DNA from: CAZTDU01 sp964617355
Lineage (GTDB): Bacteria; Pseudomonadota; Gammaproteobacteria; Burkholderiales; SG8-39
Assembly (NCBI GenBank): GCA_964617355.1
Contig: CAZTXP010000078.1
Location: forward strand, 31,331 to 95,330
Length of the DNA stretch: 64,000 nt
Direction: 5' to 3'
Part shown: positions 16,722-24,523 of the stretch, in pieces
How positions within the stretch are numbered: position 1 is the stretch's first letter
Layout of the letters: every line of letters begins with the position of its first letter
Translations under genes and position numbers: made by a program
The notes under the pieces: model-generated
The model's database searches: none
What the model was told of the DNA's origin: nothing
The model's input: the letters and a program-made list of their open reading frames with translations, nothing else

Positions 16722-17776
16722 AGGCGGGCGACGAGCGCGGAGGTCCACGCGCGCGTGCCGAGCGCGCCGCCGAGGTCGCGCGTGCGCGTGGCCGGATCCT
16801 CCAGCAAGGCGTCCACCGCAGTCTCCACCGCGCGTTCCGCCTCCGCGAATGCGGCGCGGCCGTGCCGCCGCCCGAGCCAGCCGAGCAGCATGCCCGCCGA
16901 GAGCACGAGCGAGGCGGGATTCGCGAGGTCCTTGCCGGCGATATCGGGCGCCGAGCCGTGCTGGGCCTGCGCCATCGCGTGCGACTCGCCCGCGTTAATC
17001 GACGCGGCAAGGCCGAGGCTGCCCGACAGTTCGGCGGCCTCGTCCGAGAGGATGTCGCCGTACATGTTGGTGGCGACGACGACGTCGTAGCGCGCCGCGT
17101 CGCGCACCAGCAGCGCGGCCATCGAATCGACGAGCTGCTCTTCCAGCTCGACCTCGGGGAAGGCTTTCGCCACGTCGCGCACTTCGCGCAGGAACAGGCC
17201 CTCGGTGACGCGCAGCACGTTCTGCTTGTGCACGGCCGTCACGCGGTTCCTGCGCGTGCGCGCCAGCTCGAAGGCAGCCTGCGCGATGCGGCGCGAGCCC
17301 TGCGCGGTGATCTTGCGGATCGCGAGCGCCACGTCCGGGGTCGGCATGAACTCGCCGGGGCCGAGGTGCATGTTGCGGTCGGCGTAGAAGCCTTCGGTGT
17401 TCTCGCGCACGATGACGAGGTCCATCGGCGTGCGGCCATAGTGCGGCAGGCCTTCGCGCGAGCGGCTCGGGCGGATGTTGGCGTAGAGGTCCAGCCGTAT
17501 CCTCAGTTCGCCCGAAGGATTGAGCCCGCCCTGCGCCTTCGGCGGATACTCGTTGTGCGACACCGGCCCGAGCACCACGCCGTCGCTCGCACGGCAGGCC
17601 TCGAACACCGCGTCGGTGAAGGTCGTGCCGTTGCGGGCGAGGCTGGCGCGGCCGATCTCGTGCGTCTCGTACGACAGGCCGAGGGCGAAGCGGCGGTCGA
17701 GGGCTTCCAGCACCGCGCGCGTCGCAGCGACGATCTCGGGGCCGATGCCGTCGCCGGGGAGAAGTACGAGCTTCAT
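16718..17776 (-). CDS. Isocitrate/isopropylmalate dehydrogenase family enzyme
   Basis: A 352-residue NAD(P)-dependent decarboxylating dehydrogenase for a 2-hydroxy acid. Visible are the N-terminal GDGIGPEI, the substrate-binding RENTEGFYADR, metal-binding Asp in NMYGDILSDEAAEL and the cofactor motif HGSAPDIAGKDLANP. Candidates are 3-isopropylmalate, tartrate/malate or homoisocitrate dehydrogenase. No leucine-biosynthesis genes adjoin it, and it sits last in a catabolic operon, so a degradative 2-hydroxy-acid substrate is more likely than leucine synthesis. Its start overlaps the SDR stop by one base. Confidence 0.87.
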   Translation of the reverse strand: MKLVLLPGDGIGPEIVAATRAVLEALDRRFALGLSYETHEIGRASLARNGTTFTDAVFEACRASDGVVLGPVSHNEYPPKAQGGLNPSGELRIRLDLYANIRPSRSREGLPHYGRTPMDLVIVRENTEGFYADRNMHLGPGEFMPTPDVALAIRKITAQGSRRIAQAAFELARTRRNRVTAVHKQNVLRVTEGLFLREVRDVAKAFPEVELEEQLVDSMAALLVRDAARYDVVVATNMYGDILSDEAAELSGSLGLAASINAGESHAMAQAQHGSAPDIAGKDLANPASLVLSAGMLLGWLGRRHGRAAFAEAERAVETAVDALLEDPATRTRDLGGALGTRAWTSALVARL

Positions 17777-18534
17777 CAGTGGAAGACGGAGCCGCCGTCG
17801 ATGGACAGCGCCGTCCCGGTCACGAACGACGATTCGTCCGAGGTGAGATAGAGAATCGCATCCGCCACCTCCTCGGCAGTGCCGAAGCGGTGCATCTGGT
17901 TGCGCGCGATGTAGCGCTGGATCGCCGCGTCCCGGTCGCCGGTGAGCGCGAGGTTCTTCTCCACCAGCGGCGTCATCACGATGCCGGGGCAGACCACGTT
18001 GACGCGGATGTTCGCCGGCGCGAGGTCCATCGCGATCGCCTTGGTGAAGAGCACGAGGCCGCCCTTCGACGCGCAGTAGGCGCTGAAGTTCTGCCGCGGC
18101 GCAAGCCCGGCGCCGGAGCCGACGTTGACGATGGTTGCCTTCCCCGAGGCCTTCAGCGCGCCGAGCGCGGCGTGCGTGACGATGAACGGGCCGTCGAGGT
18201 TGATCGACAGCATCCGGCGCCACGACGCGAGGTCGAGGTCCTCGAGGCTCTTCCACTCGCTGATGCCGGCGCCGTTGACGAGGCCGTCCAGCCCTCCGAG
18301 CGCCTTCGCGGCGCCGTCGACGGCGACCTTCACTTGGGCTTCGTTCGTGACGTCGGCCTGCGCGGTCCAGGAGGCGGCGCCGAGTTCGGCGGCGGCCTTG
18401 GCGAGCGCGTCGGCGTTACGGTCCACCAGCGCGACGCGCGCGCCCTCGGCGATGAAGCGGCGCGCGGTGGCGAGGCCGATGCCCGAGGCGCCGCCGGTGA
18501 TCAGCACGCGCCGGCCCTGCAGTCGGGCGCTCAT
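17776..18534 (-). CDS. Short-chain dehydrogenase/reductase (SDR)
   Basis: A 252-residue classical SDR. The cofactor motif TGGASGIG is near residue 14, with NGAGIS at about 88 and the catalytic YCASK with its upstream serine (NVGSGAG). The C-terminal segment TALSIDGGSVFH is typical of the FabG-like group. An Asp (LVDRNAD) after the second beta strand predicts NAD(H) preference. It sits inside the tightly overlapped catabolic operon between the C45 acyltransferase and the isopropylmalate-dehydrogenase-like gene, overlapping the former by four bases. Confidence 0.9.
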   Translation of the reverse strand: MSARLQGRRVLITGGASGIGLATARRFIAEGARVALVDRNADALAKAAAELGAASWTAQADVTNEAQVKVAVDGAAKALGGLDGLVNGAGISEWKSLEDLDLASWRRMLSINLDGPFIVTHAALGALKASGKATIVNVGSGAGLAPRQNFSAYCASKGGLVLFTKAIAMDLAPANIRVNVVCPGIVMTPLVEKNLALTGDRDAAIQRYIARNQMHRFGTAEEVADAILYLTSDESSFVTGTALSIDGGSVFH

Positions 18535-19640
18535 GCAATCCCGTACGGGTGGAAGCGCCGCTCGATCCACGGCTTGCGTGCGATCTCCATCGTGCCGGCG
18601 GCGGGCCGCATGACGGTGGTGCAGACGGTGCACGAGATCGCGCTGAACGGCGCCGGCTTCGGCGGGCGCAGCACCGAGTCGGGCCAGCCGTACTTGTCGC
18701 CGAGCGCTTCCTTCAGCGCGGCGACCGAGACCTTGCCCGTCAGGCCGCGCAGGGCCGATTCGACCCGGCGCTGGCGGTAGATGGTGTCCACCGTAATGCC
18801 GATGCCGGTGTCCTTCAGCTTCGCGCGCGCGGGCGGGCTCACCCAGTGGTTGGCGTGCACGAGGATGCCGTTCTCGGGCGTGATCCAGAAGATCTCGTCC
18901 GGCGCCATCTCGAGGTTCACGGCTTCGCCCGCAGTTGTCCCGCTTGCGTGGGCGAGCATCACGTTCGTCGAGCACGCGCGCGGATGGCTCCACGCCGTGC
19001 GCATCGCGTCGGCGAGGTTGCCGGCTTCGAGGAATTTGCGCCGGATCAGCGCGAGCGGCGTGCGGCCGGCGGTCTTGAAGTCGCGGTCACAGCCGAGGTA
19101 GTTGCCGGTGACGCTCACGCCCGCGGCGTTGAGGCCGTGGCGCGCTAGGCCGCCGGCCTCGACGAAGATCAGCATGTCCGGGCCGGCATTGCGGCGGATC
19201 TTCAATACGACGCCCGTGTCGGCGCATTCCTCGCGCCAGTCCCAGTTGTGCGCGTGGATCAACTGCCCGTCGTCGGAAGCTTCGGGCAGCACGATCGCGG
19301 CGGTGCAGCCGTCCGTCTTGCCCGTTTCGATCATCGCCTTCGCGCCGAACATCATCTCGGTGCGGCAGTTGATGAAGATGATGTCCTCCAACGTCACGCC
19401 TGCGCCCTCGGCGAGGCCCTTCATCTCCTCGAGGTAGGCGGGGTCGTAGGCGCTGACGTGTGGGGCGAAGTCGCGCGCGAGCTTGTGGATCTGCTCCGGC
19501 TTCACGCCGCGGCGGTCCAGTTCGCCGCGGTACAGGGCGAGGCTGCGGTGCACGCGCTCGGCGGCCGCCTTGCCGTACGCGAGGCCGCGCGCGTGCGGCT
19601 CGCCGGAGAGTTCGATCAGCGGAAAGGCATTCGGGTCCAT
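18531..19640 (-). CDS. Peptidase C45 family acyltransferase/amidase (penicillin acyltransferase-like)
   Basis: A 369-residue Ntn-hydrolase precursor of the acyl-CoA:6-aminopenicillanate acyltransferase family. The predicted autocleavage is Gly111-Cys112 in KTDGCTAA, which would release an N-terminal fragment and expose Cys112 as nucleophile. The downstream HAHNWDW and VTGNYLG motifs agree with the family. No signal peptide is seen. Bacterial members mostly act on unknown N-acyl substrates; beta-lactam synthesis is not implied. Its place between two deacetylase-fold genes and two dehydrogenases suggests breakdown of an N-acylated compound. Confidence 0.85.
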   Translation of the reverse strand: MDPNAFPLIELSGEPHARGLAYGKAAAERVHRSLALYRGELDRRGVKPEQIHKLARDFAPHVSAYDPAYLEEMKGLAEGAGVTLEDIIFINCRTEMMFGAKAMIETGKTDGCTAAIVLPEASDDGQLIHAHNWDWREECADTGVVLKIRRNAGPDMLIFVEAGGLARHGLNAAGVSVTGNYLGCDRDFKTAGRTPLALIRRKFLEAGNLADAMRTAWSHPRACSTNVMLAHASGTTAGEAVNLEMAPDEIFWITPENGILVHANHWVSPPARAKLKDTGIGITVDTIYRQRRVESALRGLTGKVSVAALKEALGDKYGWPDSVLRPPKPAPFSAISCTVCTTVMRPAAGTMEIARKPWIERRFHPYGIA

Positions 19641-19647
19641 GGCGTCC

Positions 19648-20529
19648 TCAGATCGGCTTCACGGAGAGGTCTCCGCGGTAGGGCGTGACGGCCAGCGTCG
19701 GCTGGTGCGGGGCCACCGGATCGCCTTCGACCGGGAGATTCGCCGCCAGCGCATGCGCGGCGATCGCTTCGCCGGTCATGAAGCGCACGCCGGGCTGCGC
19801 GGCCATGTGCTCCAGCAGTTTCTCGAGCGCGGCGATGCGCGCCGCGCGCGTCAGGCCGACGTCGCCGCGCAGGTGGATCGTCAGCGGCACCAGGCAGCCT
19901 TCGCGATGCAGCGCGTCGAATTCCTCGCGCCAGGTCTTCATCACGCGCGCATGGGTATGCCGTGCGGAGAGCGGCAGCGCGTCGTTCAGTGCGTGCACCG
20001 TGGGGATCTCGGCAAGCTTCGTCGACGGCGTCGGCGCGAACACGTAGGGCGCATCGTCGTCCTGGAAGGTCGAGTCGTACGTGAAGCCGGCTTCCGCCAG
20101 GTGCCGCAGCGTCTGCGAGCTGAGTTCGCCCTCGGGTGCGCGAAAGCCCTTCGGCGCCGCGCCGGTGACCTTCGCAACCGCATCGCGGCCGCGCAGGATC
20201 GTCTCGCGTTCCTTGTCGCCGAGCGTTGGCAGTGGCGCGAGGTCGACGCCGCGCGAAGCGATCTCGTGACCGGCATCACGAATCATGCGCAGTGCATCGG
20301 CGTGGCGCTCGGCGTCCGACGCGGTGACGAACCACGTCGCGGCGATCTTGCGGCGCTCGAACAGCGCGAGGAGGCGCGGCAGCCCCGCACGCACCCCGTA
20401 GCGTCCGTAGGAGAAGCGGCCGAAGAGCCGGTCCTCGGTGGTGGACTTCAGGTCGAAGGCCTCGGCGTCGAAGTGCACCGAGACGAACGCGGCGCTGGTG
20501 ACGCCGGCGGGCCACGGATAGCGGATCAT
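19648..20529 (-). CDS. NodB/polysaccharide-deacetylase-fold protein lacking the metal histidines
   Basis: A 293-residue paralogue of the deacetylase gene just upstream; both share the GR(Y/F)S...R.G(I/L)PR segment and a D-A-E-R-H stretch. The N-terminal acidic motif is HFDAE (residues 19-23). The H-x-x-x-H metal motif of the family is replaced by SRGVDL, with Arg93 and Leu97 where the histidines belong. The RAPEG substrate motif is retained. It is therefore probably not a normal metal-dependent deacetylase; it may be a regulatory or structural partner of its neighbour. Its start overlaps the upstream gene by four bases. Confidence 0.8.
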   Translation of the reverse strand: MIRYPWPAGVTSAAFVSVHFDAEAFDLKSTTEDRLFGRFSYGRYGVRAGLPRLLALFERRKIAATWFVTASDAERHADALRMIRDAGHEIASRGVDLAPLPTLGDKERETILRGRDAVAKVTGAAPKGFRAPEGELSSQTLRHLAEAGFTYDSTFQDDDAPYVFAPTPSTKLAEIPTVHALNDALPLSARHTHARVMKTWREEFDALHREGCLVPLTIHLRGDVGLTRAARIAALEKLLEHMAAQPGVRFMTGEAIAAHALAANLPVEGDPVAPHQPTLAVTPYRGDLSVKPI

Positions 20530-21371
20530 GCGGCCCTCCGGTCGGCGACGTCGAGCTCCTCGAGGTGCTGCGGGTGCTCCAGGCACCAGCGCGCGAAGCC
20601 GGCGGAATCGAAGAACTGCACGCCCGGGTGCGACTGCATGTACGCGATCGCCTCGGCGAAGATCTGCGTGCGCACCGGCGTGCCCGAGCCCCAGCCCGAG
20701 CGCGGGTGCACGACGAGTACGCAGAAGCGATCCGAAGCGTAGATCGCGTCGAACTCCTCCTTCCACTGCGCCAGCACTTCGGAGGGCGGCGTGTAGCTGA
20801 ACTTGAAGAACGGGAAGTCGTCGAGGCTGTAGGTGTTGTTCGGCAGCTCGACGATCCAGTCGTCCTTGCCCTTGCCGAAGCGAAGCCGGTAGGGCAGGTC
20901 GTAGTCCTTGTCGCTGGAGTCGTAGATGTAGCCCAGCGACTTCAGCACGTGCATCGTGTTCGCGGTCTTGCGGCCGGAGGGCGAGCGCCAGCCGAGCACC
21001 GGCTTGCCGAGGATGTCGCGCAAGATATCGTCGGTCTTCCGGAGGAGCGCGGTCTCCTCGTCCTTCGGCACGTCCCACGCTTCGTGCAGGTAGCCGTGCG
21101 CCGCGACCTCGAAGCCGGCCGCGTCGATCTCGCGCACCAGCTCCGGATGCCGCTCGGCGTCGTAGCCGGGGACGAAGAAGGTGCAGGGCACGCCGAGGCG
21201 CTTCAAGGCCTTCATCTGGCGCGGGATGCCGCGGCGCGCGGAGTAGCGGCCCCAGGAGTGGCCGCCGATCGGCGCGATGCCGCGGCCGACCTCGTGGCTG
21301 GTGCCGTCGAAGTCGACGCCGAGCGTCACTGCGCAGCGGATGTCAGGAGGAAGCAGCGTTCGAGAGGGCAT
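20526..21371 (-). CDS. NodB/PuuE-type polysaccharide deacetylase family hydrolase
   Basis: A 281-residue cytosolic carbohydrate-esterase-4-fold hydrolase. The catalytic Asp pair is in VDFDGT (Asp20, Asp22), the metal histidines are His92 and His96 in AHGYLHE, the WRSPSG motif follows near 125, and HPRSGWGSG near 240 holds the last histidine. Such short, unexported members include PuuE-like allantoinases and peptidoglycan-unrelated amide hydrolases. A small-molecule amide or cyclic ureide is a likelier substrate than polysaccharide. It overlaps the upstream dehydrogenase gene by 29 bases and the paralogous deacetylase gene by four. Confidence 0.85.
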   Translation of the reverse strand: MPSRTLLPPDIRCAVTLGVDFDGTSHEVGRGIAPIGGHSWGRYSARRGIPRQMKALKRLGVPCTFFVPGYDAERHPELVREIDAAGFEVAAHGYLHEAWDVPKDEETALLRKTDDILRDILGKPVLGWRSPSGRKTANTMHVLKSLGYIYDSSDKDYDLPYRLRFGKGKDDWIVELPNNTYSLDDFPFFKFSYTPPSEVLAQWKEEFDAIYASDRFCVLVVHPRSGWGSGTPVRTQIFAEAIAYMQSHPGVQFFDSAGFARWCLEHPQHLEELDVADRRAA

Positions 21372-22413
21372 GGCAGCGATCCAGCAGCACGTTGAAGGTA
21401 TCCATCGAGAGCTTGCGGCGCCCGTCCTCGACGTCGCGCACGAGGCCGATCAGCGTGTCGAGCGCCGGCGTGGCGATGCCGGCGGCGCGGGCGCGCTCGG
21501 CGACCACGCCTAGGAGCGGGTCGAGTTCGGTGCGACGCTTCCTCACCGCGAGGTCGCGCCAGAAGCCGGAGTGCGTCTTGCCCGCATTTCGGCGGCGCTC
21601 CGCGAGGCGATCGAGCGCGGCACGGGCGCTGCCCGCCGGCGCGCTGGCCTCGAACGCGGCCGGGTCGAAGCTCGTGTAGGCCTGCGGCCGCACGCCCTGC
21701 GATCTCGCGACCGCGAGCACTTCGCGGCCCGGCACCACGAAGGCCGCTTCGCGCGACGCGTCGCCGAAGTTGCCGGCCATGCCGTCGTCGTTCAGCGAGC
21801 TCGCGAACAGCATCGATGCGAACGCGAGCTTCGCCCACAGCACGCCCCAGATGTTGTCGGTGAGCACCGCGTCGGGCTCGAAGAGCTGCATCAGCCGGTG
21901 CATCTCGCGCGTACGCTCCCGCTCGACGCCGTCGATCTCGCCGACGTAGACCTCGCCGCGGCCGCCGTAGAGCACGCGCCCCGGCCCGAGCCAGTCGGCG
22001 CCGAAGTTGACGAAGCAGCCCATGGTGCGCGCTGCGCCCGCCTGCCGCGCGATCTCGGCCTCGTTCAGGCCGTTCTGCGCCGAGACGATGAAGCCGTGGG
22101 GCTTCAGGTGCGGCAGGAGTTGCGCGACGGTGGCGGCGGTCGCCTGCGCCTTCACGGCGAGCACGATGCGCGAGTACGTGCCCTGCAACTCGTCGGGCGT
22201 GGCGGCGGCGATCTTCTGCGTGAAGTTCTCGATCTTGCCCTCGATGGCGAGGCCGCTGGTGCGGCAGGCCTCGACGTGCTCGCGCACCACGTCCACCAGC
22301 AGCACCGGGATGCCGGCGCGCGCCCAGTACGCGGCGATGGTGCCGCCGATGGCGCCGCCGCCCCAGACGACGAGCGGGTCTTCAGGCGAGACGGCGGGGT
22401 GGGGCGCGGCCAT
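21343..22413 (-). CDS. Ketopantoate reductase (PanE/ApbA)-family dehydrogenase
   Basis: A 356-residue NADPH-type 2-oxo acid reductase. The N-terminal Rossmann motif is GGGAIGGTIAAY, AVKAQAT follows near residue 85 and SAQNGLNE near 115 matches the family QNG motif. A helical C-terminal domain carries the WAKLAFAS segment. True PanE would make pantoate; this protein is longer and leads a catabolic operon of deacetylases, a C45 acyltransferase, an SDR and an isopropylmalate-dehydrogenase-like enzyme, so another branched 2-oxo or hydroxy acid is likely. A GATACT box lies nine bases before the ATG with no ribosome-binding site. Confidence 0.85.
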   Translation of the reverse strand: MAAPHPAVSPEDPLVVWGGGAIGGTIAAYWARAGIPVLLVDVVREHVEACRTSGLAIEGKIENFTQKIAAATPDELQGTYSRIVLAVKAQATAATVAQLLPHLKPHGFIVSAQNGLNEAEIARQAGAARTMGCFVNFGADWLGPGRVLYGGRGEVYVGEIDGVERERTREMHRLMQLFEPDAVLTDNIWGVLWAKLAFASMLFASSLNDDGMAGNFGDASREAAFVVPGREVLAVARSQGVRPQAYTSFDPAAFEASAPAGSARAALDRLAERRRNAGKTHSGFWRDLAVRKRRTELDPLLGVVAERARAAGIATPALDTLIGLVRDVEDGRRKLSMDTFNVLLDRCHALSNAASS

Positions 22414-22505
22414 GGAACCGGCAGTATCGCGCCCCGCGCGCCGCCGACGGGCGTGGCGTGCGAAACGGCGGCGACGGCGCGCAGCGGTCGCGCTACGCTG
22501 CCCGG

Positions 22506-23510
22506 ATGACGACCCCCGCAACGATGGACGCGATCGAGATCGAGGCCATGGGCCCGCAAGGCCGCCTGCGTCCGGCGAAGCGCCCGGTGCCCGTACCCGG
22601 CGCGGGCGAGGTGCTGATCCGCGTCGAGGCGATCGGCGTCTGCCGGCCGGACTCGCTGCAGCGGCGCGGGCAACACCCGGCGCCTCCCGGCGCGCCGGCG
22701 GACATCCCCGGGCTGGAAGTCGCGGGGAAGCTCGAATCCATCGGCGCCGGCGTCTCCGGCTGGAAGGTCGGCGACGCGGTGTGCGCGCTGCTGCCGGGGG
22801 GCGGCTACGCGCAGTACGCCACCTGCGCGCAGGAGCAGCTGCTGCCGGTGCCGCAGCACTGGACCGCAATCGAGGCGGCGACCCTGCCCGAGAACGCCTT
22901 CACGTCGTGGGAGAACATCTTCCGCCGCGGCCGGCTTTCGGCCGGCGAGACGATCCTCGTGCACGGCGGCACGAGCGGACTGGGCTCGCTCACCATCCAG
23001 CTCGCGCGCGCGTTCGGCGCGCGCGCGTTCGCCACCGCCGGCAGCGACGAGAAATGCGCCGCGTGCGTGCGCATCGGCGCCGAGGCGGCGTTCAACTACA
23101 AGTCCGGCGACTGGGCGCCGTGGGCGCTAGAGCAGACCGGCGGTCGCGGCGTCGACGTGGTGATGGACATCGTCGGCCGCGACTACGTGCAACGGTCGCT
23201 GTCGGTGCTCGCGATCGACGGGCGCCTCGTCCACCTCGCCACGCAGGGCGCGGACAAGACCGCGGTGGTGGACATGCGCACCCTGCTGCAGAAGCGCGCG
23301 ACCATTCTCGGCTCGGCGCTGCGCTGGCGCTCGCCGGCCGAGAAGGGCCTGATCGCCGCCGGCCTGCGCGAGCTGGTCTGGCCGAAGCTCGGCGCGAAGG
23401 ATCCCGTGTTCCCGCTGGTGGATTCGGTGCACCCGCTCGCCGACGCGCAGCAGGTGCATGAGTATTTCGACGCCGGCAAGCATGTCGGTAAGATCGTCCT
23501 CGTTCCCTGA
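22506..23510 (+). CDS. Quinone oxidoreductase / zinc-independent alcohol dehydrogenase family protein
   Basis: A 334-residue medium-chain dehydrogenase of the PIG3-like quinone oxidoreductase group. An N-terminal GroES-like domain (GVCRPDSLQRRG, then PGLEVAGKLESIGAGV) is followed by a Rossmann domain with HGGTSGLGSLTIQLAR near 165. The structural and catalytic zinc cysteines of alcohol dehydrogenases are absent. It probably reduces quinones or alpha,beta-unsaturated carbonyls with NADPH. A TACGCT hexamer six bases before the ATG suggests a leaderless start. A Bug receptor follows after 25 bases. Confidence 0.87.
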   Translation: MTTPATMDAIEIEAMGPQGRLRPAKRPVPVPGAGEVLIRVEAIGVCRPDSLQRRGQHPAPPGAPADIPGLEVAGKLESIGAGVSGWKVGDAVCALLPGGGYAQYATCAQEQLLPVPQHWTAIEAATLPENAFTSWENIFRRGRLSAGETILVHGGTSGLGSLTIQLARAFGARAFATAGSDEKCAACVRIGAEAAFNYKSGDWAPWALEQTGGRGVDVVMDIVGRDYVQRSLSVLAIDGRLVHLATQGADKTAVVDMRTLLQKRATILGSALRWRSPAEKGLIAAGLRELVWPKLGAKDPVFPLVDSVHPLADAQQVHEYFDAGKHVGKIVLVP

Positions 23511-23535
23511 ACCCGCGCGCCTCAAGGAGGCTCCC

Positions 23536-24513
23536 ATGAAACGACGCCATCTCATCCAGTCCGCGCTGGCCCTCGCCGTGCTCGCCGCGGGCGGTGCCTC
23601 GGCCCAGCAGTTTCCCTCGAAGCCGATCAAGCTCATCGTGCCCTTCGCCGCCGGCGGCGCGAACGACCTGAACGGCCGCTCGCTGCAGATCCCGCTCGGC
23701 AAGGCGCTCGGCGGCAACGTCATCGTCGAGAACATGCCCGGCGCGTCCACCAAGATCGCCGTGGACGCGCTCCTCAAGGCGCCAGCCGACGGCTACACGC
23801 TGCTGCTCGCCGGCCACGGCGCGCTGATGAGCTACTACTACTCGGGGATCTTCGACAACAAGTTCTGGGAGAACATGGTCATCCTCGGCCAGACCGGCCG
23901 CATGCCGTGGGTGGCGATCGAGGCCAAGGCGGATGCGCCGTATTCCAACTGGGCCGAGCTCGTCGCGTATGCGAAGAAGAACCCCGGCAAGCTCTCGGCC
24001 GGCGGCCCGGCGCCGGGCGGCATGATGAACCTCACCGTGCTCGAGACCGCGAAGAACTCCGGCATCGACGTGACCTACGTGCCCTTCAAGGGCGGCGGCC
24101 CGAGCGGCGCCGCGCTGCTCGGCGGGCACATCGCGTATCGCGTGGCGCAGGCGTCCGAGGTGTACCCGAACGTGCGCGCCGGCAAGACGCGCATGCTCGC
24201 GGTCGGCTATCCGCAGCGCATGCCGGAACTGCCCGACGTACCCACGTTCACCGAGCTCGGCATCATGTTCGAGGTGCCGGTGTTCGGCTTCGACGTCTGG
24301 GCGCCGGCGGGACTGCCGCAGCCGATCGCGGCGCGCATCACCAAGGCGATCGAGGAGGCGGTGAAGGACCCGGACTACATCAGGGCCTCGAAGGCGCTGG
24401 TCTACGACCCGGTGTTCACCGGGCCGGAGAAGCTGAAGGACTCCATCCGCTACATGGATCGCGAGGTCGGCCCGAAGATGCAGGCCGCTTTCCCGCCCGA
24501 GCCGAAGAAGTAG
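23536..24513 (+). CDS. Bug/TctC-family periplasmic solute-binding protein (2 of 8)
   Basis: A 325-residue receptor with a Tat-free Sec signal peptide ending GGASA (about residue 23). The mature start is QQFPSKPIKLIVPFAAGGAND. The ligand-cleft region reads LSAGGPAPGGMMNL rather than the more usual GxGxxxHL, so the ligand is probably not a standard tricarboxylate. The ribosome-binding site AAGGAGG is at 23524-23530, one of the strongest in the window. The M28 peptidase gene follows after ten bases, which suggests a peptide- or amide-linked acid as ligand, but this is inference. Confidence 0.92.
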   Translation: MKRRHLIQSALALAVLAAGGASAQQFPSKPIKLIVPFAAGGANDLNGRSLQIPLGKALGGNVIVENMPGASTKIAVDALLKAPADGYTLLLAGHGALMSYYYSGIFDNKFWENMVILGQTGRMPWVAIEAKADAPYSNWAELVAYAKKNPGKLSAGGPAPGGMMNLTVLETAKNSGIDVTYVPFKGGGPSGAALLGGHIAYRVAQASEVYPNVRAGKTRMLAVGYPQRMPELPDVPTFTELGIMFEVPVFGFDVWAPAGLPQPIAARITKAIEEAVKDPDYIRASKALVYDPVFTGPEKLKDSIRYMDREVGPKMQAAFPPEPKK

Positions 24514-24523
24514 GAGCGCCACG

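Noticed and set aside
18531..19640. Beta-lactam biosynthesis from the C45 acyltransferase
   Set aside because: No synthetase or isopenicillin N synthase gene is present; bacterial C45 proteins are common outside such clusters.
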